Made by a program: the position numbers and the translations under genes. Positions 59,290-64,000 of a stretch of 64,000 nucleotides of DNA are shown here, in pieces (position 1 is the stretch's first letter; each line of letters opens with the position of its first letter). The DNA is from Halomarina rubra (lineage in GTDB: Archaea > Halobacteriota > Halobacteria > Halobacteriales > Haloarculaceae): NCBI RefSeq assembly GCF_023699475.1, contig NZ_JALXFV010000002.1, forward strand, positions 667,393-731,392. Reading direction: 5' to 3'. The notes below the pieces were generated by a model. The model searched no databases, was not told where the DNA came from, and worked only from the letters and a program-made list of their open reading frames with translations.

Positions 59290-60126
59290 ATGGACGACGT
59301 CCACTCAGACTGGGGCGACTGGCTCCTCCGAGCGGTCGAGGGGAGCGCCCCCGAGGGACTGGCGGTCTGGTATCTCGGCTGTAACGGCTTCGTCGTGAAG
59401 GCGAGCGACGGGACGACGCTGTTCGTCGACCCGTACCTCGGGACGGGCGACCCGCCGCGGACGGTCCGGATGGTTCCGGTGCCGTTCGACTCGGCGGACG
59501 TCCGGGAGGCCGACGCCGTCCTCGCCACGCACGAACACTCCGACCACGTCGACGGGCCGAGTCAGGCCCCCATCCTCGCGAACACCGACGCGCCGTACTT
59601 CGCGCCGGACGCCTCGCTCGCCGAAGTCGAGGCACAGGGATGGCGCGAGGCGTACGACCTCGACGACGACCGGTTCGTCGAGGTCTCGGAGGGCGACAGC
59701 GTCGAGGTCGGGGAGGTGACCGTCCACGTCGAACCGGCCCACGACCCGGACGCCGAACACCCCGTCTCGTACGTCGTCGAACACGCGGGTCGGACGTTCT
59801 TCCACGGCGGGGACGCCCGCCCGAGCGAGCAGTTCGCGGATATCGGCGAGCGCTACGACATCGACCTCGGTGCGCTCGCGTTCGGGAGCGCGGGCCGAAT
59901 CCCGGACAAGGAGACCGGCGACCCCAAGGACACCCAGTGGTACGCCGACGAGAACGACGTCGTCGAGGCGGCCCGGCAACTGCGACTCGACCGGTTCCTC
60001 CCGACCCACTGGGACATGTGGAAGGGTCTCACCGCCGACCCGACGGCGCTCGGTCCCCACGTGAGGGGCTTCGAGTACCCGCGACGACTCGAACTGCTCG
60101 AAATCGGTGACAGCACCGTCGTCTGA
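59290..60126 (+). CDS. MBL-fold hydrolase, UlaG-like
   Basis: A 278-residue metallo-beta-lactamase-fold enzyme of the UlaG (ascorbate-6-phosphate lactonase) type. The first metal site is ATHEHSDHVDG (about 75-85), with His in HVEPAHDPD, Asp in HGGDARPSE and His in LPTHWDMWKG near 240. Family members cut lactones or phosphoesters. Haloarchaea lack the ascorbate pathway, so the real substrate is unknown. The start is ATG at 59290. Lies upstream of the coiled-coil gene on the same strand. Confidence 0.87.
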   Translation: MDDVHSDWGDWLLRAVEGSAPEGLAVWYLGCNGFVVKASDGTTLFVDPYLGTGDPPRTVRMVPVPFDSADVREADAVLATHEHSDHVDGPSQAPILANTDAPYFAPDASLAEVEAQGWREAYDLDDDRFVEVSEGDSVEVGEVTVHVEPAHDPDAEHPVSYVVEHAGRTFFHGGDARPSEQFADIGERYDIDLGALAFGSAGRIPDKETGDPKDTQWYADENDVVEAARQLRLDRFLPTHWDMWKGLTADPTALGPHVRGFEYPRRLELLEIGDSTVV

Positions 60127-60175
60127 CGGTTCTCTCGTCTCGGACACGTCGGGGGCTATACAGTTCACGAACACA

Positions 60176-60183
60176 TTTATTAT
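60176..60183 (+). promoter_or_regulatory. TATA box of the coiled-coil protein gene
   Basis: TTTATTAT centred 26 bases before the ATG at 60206, in an AT-rich stretch. It predicts a strong leaderless promoter and confirms the start codon. Confidence 0.6.
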
Positions 60184-60205
60184 CGGAAAGCAGTACAGTC
60201 GAACA

Positions 60206-61966
60206 ATGAGTGAGCTTGCTGCGGGTGTCGTCGCGACCGAGGGCGTCACCGTCGAGAAGACCTTCGAACCGGAGGAGTACCCCGTTCCGGCCATCGCGTT
60301 CGTCGTCGCGTCCGAGCGCGAGGAACGGGTGACGGTGCGAATCGTGGACGAGTTACCCGAGGACGTCGCCGCCGACGACGTGGGGTTCCACCCCGAGTTC
60401 GGTGAGGAGTTCTGGTCCGTCGAGGAGGGCGACCTCGTGTTCGAACGGGACCTCCCGGCGGGCGAGACCGTGACGACCGTCTACGCGCTTAGAGACCAGG
60501 ACCTCGACGCCGCCGAGGAGTTCCTGAGCGACCCGGCGGTCGAGGTCGACGACAGCGCGGCCGATGTGCTCGGGTCGAACAGCGGCGACGTGGTTCGAGA
60601 CGTCATCGCCGGCGACGCCGACACCGTCCCGGGGCTCGAAGAGGAGGCCGAAGCCGTCGACATCGCCGACGCGGACGACGAGGAGGATATCGAGCCGATC
60701 GAACTCAGCGACCCTAACGAGGGCCAGGAGGACGACGCTTCGTCGCCGGGCGGCGAACCGGCCGCTACGTCGACCGCACCACCCGCAGAACCCGAACCGG
60801 CCGACGGTGCGCCGGCAGCGAGCGGCGTCGCCGCCGCGCTTGCACGCGAACTCCACGAGGGGACCGTCGAGCCTCGCGTCGAGAACGCGCTCCGTGCCGC
60901 GCTCGGTGCGGACGGCCCCTCCGGGAGCGACCAGGCACAGCTGGCGACCATCCGCGAGGACGTGACCAAACTCCGCGCGTACGTCAACGCGCTGGAGGCG
61001 TTCCTCGACGAGAACGGCGACGCCCAGACCCTCCTCCGGGACCTGCGTGGCGAACTCGGCTCCATCGAGTCGCGCGTCGAGACCGTCGCCGGGCGGACCG
61101 AGTCGCTCGATGGCCGCCTCGACGAGACGACCGGTCGAGTCGAAGCGACGGAGACCGACGTCGAGTCGCTGGACGACCGCCTCGGCTCGACCGACGAGAC
61201 GGTCGCCGACGTCGAGCACCAGGTCGAGGGCGTCGAAGAGCAGGTCGACACCGTCGGCGAGGAGGTCACGGAAGTCGACGCGCGTGTCGGGGAGGTGGCC
61301 GAACAGGTGGCGGCGTTCGACGCCGACGTCGACGAGTTGGCAGACCACGCCGACGAGACCGACGAGCGATTCGACGCCGTCACCGACCGTGTCGACGCCG
61401 TCGACGACCACGCGGAGACGGTCGAACGGGAACTCGATGCAGTCCGCGAGGAGGTCGACGACCTCTACGAGCGGACCGACGAGGCGGCCGCCGACCTCGC
61501 GGCACTCGACGACTCGACGACCGACCTCGAAGACGGCCTGGTCGACGTCGAGACCAGCGTCGAGGGGGTGCGCTCGGACCTCGTGACGCTCCGCGACCAC
61601 CTCGACACGTTCCGCGGGGAGGCCGCGAGCACCGAGGACGTCGACGCGGTCGCCGACCGACTGGAGACGACCATCGACGGCCTCGGCGAGGCCGTCGAGC
61701 GTCTCGAAGCGACCGAAGAGCGGGTCGAGACCGTCGACACGACCCTGGAGGAGGCGGGCGACGTCGCCGACCGTCTGGAGGACCTCGAAGCCTCGCTCGA
61801 CGACCTCGACGACCTGAACGGACGGGTTGACGACCTGGAGGCGACGCTGGAACGGCTCGACGCGCTCGACGAGCGTATGGACGACGCCGAAGACGAACTC
61901 GAGGACTTCCACGCGTTCCAAGAGCGGATGGCCGGCGTGTTCGGCGGCAACGCGCCCGAAGAGTGA
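60206..61966 (+). CDS. Large acidic coiled-coil protein
   Basis: A 586-residue protein. An N-terminal globular part (about 1-115, with a VVASEREERVTVRIVDELPED strand pattern) is followed by an acidic Pro/Ala-rich linker (about 120-205), then about 370 residues of nearly continuous heptads. The heptads have Leu, Val, Ala and Ile at a/d positions and Glu, Asp and Arg elsewhere, for example RVETVAGRTESLDGRLDE. No membrane helix or signal is present. The pattern resembles SMC arms, tropomyosin or t-SNARE-like rods, so it could organise DNA, membrane or filaments. No homologous family can be named. Confidence 0.8.
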   Translation: MSELAAGVVATEGVTVEKTFEPEEYPVPAIAFVVASEREERVTVRIVDELPEDVAADDVGFHPEFGEEFWSVEEGDLVFERDLPAGETVTTVYALRDQDLDAAEEFLSDPAVEVDDSAADVLGSNSGDVVRDVIAGDADTVPGLEEEAEAVDIADADDEEDIEPIELSDPNEGQEDDASSPGGEPAATSTAPPAEPEPADGAPAASGVAAALARELHEGTVEPRVENALRAALGADGPSGSDQAQLATIREDVTKLRAYVNALEAFLDENGDAQTLLRDLRGELGSIESRVETVAGRTESLDGRLDETTGRVEATETDVESLDDRLGSTDETVADVEHQVEGVEEQVDTVGEEVTEVDARVGEVAEQVAAFDADVDELADHADETDERFDAVTDRVDAVDDHAETVERELDAVREEVDDLYERTDEAAADLAALDDSTTDLEDGLVDVETSVEGVRSDLVTLRDHLDTFRGEAASTEDVDAVADRLETTIDGLGEAVERLEATEERVETVDTTLEEAGDVADRLEDLEASLDDLDDLNGRVDDLEATLERLDALDERMDDAEDELEDFHAFQERMAGVFGGNAPEE

Positions 61967-62046
61967 ACGGGCTGGCCTGCCGGTCGTGAACAGGTGACAC
62001 AACGGTAATCGGACGCGTTTTACCGACGGAGCGACTCCAACTGGTA

Positions 62047-62919
62047 ATGGCAGCCATCAGCGTCGCCGTCCCGCGGAAGGGTCGTCCGCTCGAAGCCGTC
62101 CTCGACCGGCTGGCGACCCACACGGGAGCGACCGACCTCGCCGACGAGGTGGTCTCGACGCTCCGCTACGAGAAGGCCGTCACGAAGGGCAGTCAGTCGG
62201 TCGAGCAGTCGGTGTACGACCGCCTCGCCGAGTACAGCACGGGCAACGCCGAGTACACGCTGTACCGCGACAGTCGGGCCGGCTTCCCCCGGCGAATCGT
62301 CTTCGACTCGATGACGTGGGACCTCGGCGACCACGAGGTCCACCTCGTCGGCCGCGAGGAACCGTTTCGCGCGCTCCGGAAACACGAGTTCGCGCTGGGG
62401 TTCGACAGCGCCGACCTCGTGTTGGAGGAGGTCGTCGGCCTCGAACCCGACCCGCTCCGCGACATCGCCGACGTCAACGACCGTATCGACCCGCTGGACA
62501 CTGACGTCCGGGTCGTGAGCGGTCTCGGCGACACGGTGTACCACACACTGCTCGCCGCCCCGTCTGTCGCCGACGGTAGCCTCGACCGCGAGTTCGTGGC
62601 CGACTACACCGGCCCGGTCTGTATCTCGCCGCGCTACGAGCGACTCGTCGAGGCCGTCGTCGGGACCGACGCGCTCGACGGTGTCACGTTCACCTACCCC
62701 GGCGAGGCCGTCGAGGAGGAGGCGGCCATCGCCGACGCGGGACTCGGCGTCTACGTCACCGTCAGCGGGTCGACCGCCCGCGACCACGGACTCGTCCTCG
62801 GCGAGCGGCTGTTCCCCTCCGAGACCGTGTTGCTGGAGAACCGCCACGAGTCGGGTCCGGTCGACGACCGTCTCAAACGCGTGCTCGACCCGGTAGAGAC
62901 GGCACTGCCCGTCCAGTGA
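62047..62919 (+). CDS. HisG-like (ATP phosphoribosyltransferase fold) protein
   Basis: A 290-residue protein whose start, ISVAVPRKGRPLEAVLDRL, resembles the opening of ATP-phosphoribosyltransferase (HisG, typically IAVPNKGRL). The rest shows two alpha/beta halves of the periplasmic-binding fold: LGDHEVHLVGREEPFRALRK and VCISPRYERLVEAVVG. The classic HisG catalytic motif near position 150-160 is not seen, so a non-catalytic or new ligand-binding role is plausible. Downstream of the coiled-coil gene (80 bases), possibly in one transcript. Confidence 0.65.
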   Translation: MAAISVAVPRKGRPLEAVLDRLATHTGATDLADEVVSTLRYEKAVTKGSQSVEQSVYDRLAEYSTGNAEYTLYRDSRAGFPRRIVFDSMTWDLGDHEVHLVGREEPFRALRKHEFALGFDSADLVLEEVVGLEPDPLRDIADVNDRIDPLDTDVRVVSGLGDTVYHTLLAAPSVADGSLDREFVADYTGPVCISPRYERLVEAVVGTDALDGVTFTYPGEAVEEEAAIADAGLGVYVTVSGSTARDHGLVLGERLFPSETVLLENRHESGPVDDRLKRVLDPVETALPVQ

Positions 62920-62922
62920 CGA

Positions 62923-62936
62923 GGGGCTAAGGCCCC
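62923..62936 (+). terminator. Possible hairpin terminator
   Basis: GGGGC-TAAG-GCCCC forms a 5-bp hairpin four bases after the stop of the HisG-like gene. A run of seven T at 63118-63124 lies about 180 bases further on. Archaeal termination depends mainly on T-runs, so the hairpin itself is weak evidence. Confidence 0.25.
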
Positions 62937-63161
62937 CGCCTCTCCGACGAGTCGCTCACGTCGGTCTGTTCCGGTCACCGTCACCACTCATTCGGCTCGA
63001 ATCGGTCCGCTCGACGGCTCTTGCTCTCCCTCCCGGTCACACCGGTCCGTCCCGCACGCCGAACCGTCGGTCCCGTCGTACTCTCCCGACTGGTTATTGT
63101 TCTATACGAAATGGTGGTTTTTTTAGACAGTCTAGTCTAGAATTTATTAAGATAGGTTCAA

Positions 63162-63169
63162 TTATATAT
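63162..63169 (+). promoter_or_regulatory. TATA box of the 44-residue micro-protein
   Basis: TTATATAT lies 24-28 bases before the ATG at 63190, within an unusually AT-rich stretch from about 63095 to 63170. A leaderless, probably strong promoter. TCTAGTCTAG with a partial TCTAGA palindrome lies at 63131-63141. Confidence 0.6.
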
Positions 63170-63189
63170 GCGGAGTGCTCTGAGACGTG

Positions 63190-63324
63190 ATGTCTCGGAC
63201 CACAATCGCGGACCGCGTGTCGAAGCACCCGAAACTGACCGGCGTCCTGTTCGCGGCGTTGCTCGCCCTCTCACAGGTGGGGGCGGCGGCCGCCGCCACC
63301 GGGTCGACCCTCGGCGGTCCCTGA
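63190..63324 (+). CDS. 44-residue hydrophobic micro-protein, DUF7503 type
   Basis: A 44-residue protein starting MSRTTIADRVSKHPKLTGVL. A short basic start is followed by one hydrophobic helix (about 17-36, ALLALSQVGAAAAA) and a polar STLGGP end. I recall this layout, including the HPKLTG-LF-LL-SQ motif and the final GST-x-GGP, as the haloarchaeal DUF7503 family. It may be a single-pass membrane or exported peptide. It is convergent with the CHAT gene, with 44 bases between the stops. ATG at 63190 is confirmed by TATATAT 24 bases before it. Confidence 0.75.
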   Translation: MSRTTIADRVSKHPKLTGVLFAALLALSQVGAAAAATGSTLGGP

Positions 63325-63368
63325 CCGACGCGTCCGCCCGCCCGACACCCCCCTTCTCGACCGTTCGT

Positions 63369-64000
63369 TCACCCCAGCCTCGATTCGTCCTCCCGACCGA
63401 TCTCCTCGGCAGACAGCAGGTCGCTCCAGCGGAGCGCACCGTCGAGGAACACCGGAAACCGGTCGAGGTCGAGGAACGCTCGCAACTCCTCGTCGTCGAC
63501 CGTGAAATCCCCGACGTGGCCCGCGTTGAGGTATCGACGCCCGTCGTCGGGGACGTTCGGCGAGTACACCGACCCCGGACCCATCCGGCCCGTCGGGTGG
63601 CCGTACAGACCGAGTCGATAGCGGTCGTCGCCGAGCGCCGTCAGTTCCGCGCTGACCGGGGTCGCGGCGCGACACGTCGCGAGCGTGAGGTTCTGGTCGC
63701 CGACGATGCCGTAGTGTTTCGCGAACAGGTCGGCGTCGCCGAGGACGTCGAGCGCACCGCCGAGGGAGAAGCCGGCGTTGAGCAGTCGCGCCAACGTCCG
63801 CCCGATGCGCGTCGCCGAGTCGTTGCCGATCATGACGAACGTGACGACGCCCGCGATGGCCCCGGCGTCGACGAGGTGCTGGCCCTGTCGGTACGACTGA
63901 CACGCGTTGAGGACGAACGCGCGGGTGCCGACGTGTTCCAGTGATGCGGCGTCGAGGTAGCCGTCGGCGCACTGCATCCCGCGTTCGTCGACGTGCCCGA
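63369..64000 (-). CDS. CHAT-domain (caspase-like) protein, N-terminally truncated by window edge
   Basis: The C-terminal part of a caspase-fold protein. The likely catalytic His is in GHVDERG (codon at 63993-63995) and the catalytic Cys is in LNACQSYRQG (codon at 63900-63902), the standard CHAT His-Cys dyad. After this, about 160 residues of unrecognised beta-rich sequence, ending AEEIGREDESRLG, close the protein. The frame continues off the right edge, so N-terminal repeats or sensor domains are lost. CHAT proteases are associated in bacteria with programmed cell death and anti-phage systems (established). Convergent with the DUF7503-type gene. Confidence 0.85.
   Translation of the reverse strand, partial: GHVDERGMQCADGYLDAASLEHVGTRAFVLNACQSYRQGQHLVDAGAIAGVVTFVMIGNDSATRIGRTLARLLNAGFSLGGALDVLGDADLFAKHYGIVGDQNLTLATCRAATPVSAELTALGDDRYRLGLYGHPTGRMGPGSVYSPNVPDDGRRYLNAGHVGDFTVDDEELRAFLDLDRFPVFLDGALRWSDLLSAEEIGREDESRLG

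Noticed and set aside
60353-62002. 549-residue minus-strand frame opposite the coiled-coil gene
   Set aside because: It is the shadow of the heptad repeats, and the plus-strand frame has the TATA box and normal start.
63168-63944. 258-residue plus-strand frame across the CHAT region
   Set aside because: It is antisense to a protein with clear CHAT motifs and overlaps the micro-protein gene in another frame.
1-64000. tRNA, rRNA, CRISPR array, insertion sequence or prophage
   Set aside because: I found no tRNA-like arms in the gaps, no evenly spaced repeats, no transposase or terminal repeats, and no phage structural genes.

Overview
The window looks like the chromosome of a haloarchaeon (class Halobacteria). 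The signs are high GC with a strong G/C preference at codon third positions, acidic proteins, archaeal-only genes (gatE, dph2, mptE, archaetidylserine decarboxylase), halophile-specific families (a Bat-type HTH regulator, a salactin-like actin, Tat lipoproteins, CxxC micro-proteins) and AT-rich TATA boxes about 26 bases before many start codons. The genus cannot be fixed from the sequence alone. Both ends cut a gene: gatE on the left, a CHAT-domain protein on the right. Coding is dense and no gene-free stretch exceeds 300 bases. I saw no rRNA, tRNA, CRISPR array, insertion sequence or prophage.

Layout. 1-8.2 kb: gatE, a penicillin-acylase homologue, a TrmJ-type tRNA methyltransferase with a conserved neighbour, a Bat-like sensor-regulator and a small winged-helix protein. 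8.2-11.5 kb: three tandem M48/HtpX-like membrane proteases. 11.7-15.9 kb: mptE (pterin synthesis), a quinone oxidoreductase with a small membrane partner, a GlcD-type FAD oxidase and an orphan membrane-anchored protein. 15.9-21.6 kb: an alkaline-phosphatase-superfamily hydrolase, a lipoprotein, a ThDP enzyme, an ArsR-like zinc-ribbon regulator and two coupled micro-proteins. 21.7-30.6 kb: an SDR/F420-oxidoreductase pair, Tat lipoproteins (one an HtrA-like protease), an MBL hydrolase, a HAD phosphatase, a DUF1684 protein, a second SDR and a lipoprotein. 30.7-38.7 kb: a catabolic block with an EamA exporter, an FMN hydroxyacid oxidase, a second F420 oxidoreductase coupled to a CaiB/BaiF CoA-transferase, an acyl-CoA ligase, a YunG-like protein and an acyl-CoA dehydrogenase. 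38.7-48.6 kb: small and membrane proteins, a divergent peroxiredoxin-like/glutaredoxin pair, a cupin, a sirtuin, an MFS transporter coupled to a methyltransferase facing a regulator, an aldo-keto reductase and an APH-family kinase. 48.7-57.6 kb: a rhomboid protease, a NUDIX hydrolase, a METTL5-like methyltransferase, a zinc-ribbon micro-protein, the salactin-like gene with a four-helix membrane protein upstream, archaetidylserine decarboxylase, a lipoprotein and dph2. 57.3-64 kb: a rubredoxin-like protein, a flavodoxin, a YlbF-like protein, an UlaG-like MBL protein, a large coiled-coil protein, a HisG-like protein, and a 44-residue micro-protein convergent with the CHAT protein.

Working together. 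The 31.7-38.7 kb genes (CoA ligation, CoA transfer, acyl-CoA dehydrogenation, F420-dependent and FMN-dependent oxidation, phosphotransferase nearby) fit fatty-acid or other carboxylic-acid breakdown. GatE, TrmJ, Dph2 and the METTL5-like protein serve tRNA, EF-2 and rRNA maturation. Least explained are the salactin/membrane-protein pair, the coiled-coil protein, the micro-protein pairs, the CHAT locus and the divergent redox pair with its mirrored promoter. Several promoters (about 6.0, 11.55, 13.7, 25.3 and 40.7 kb) sit in or beside inverted repeats that look like operators.
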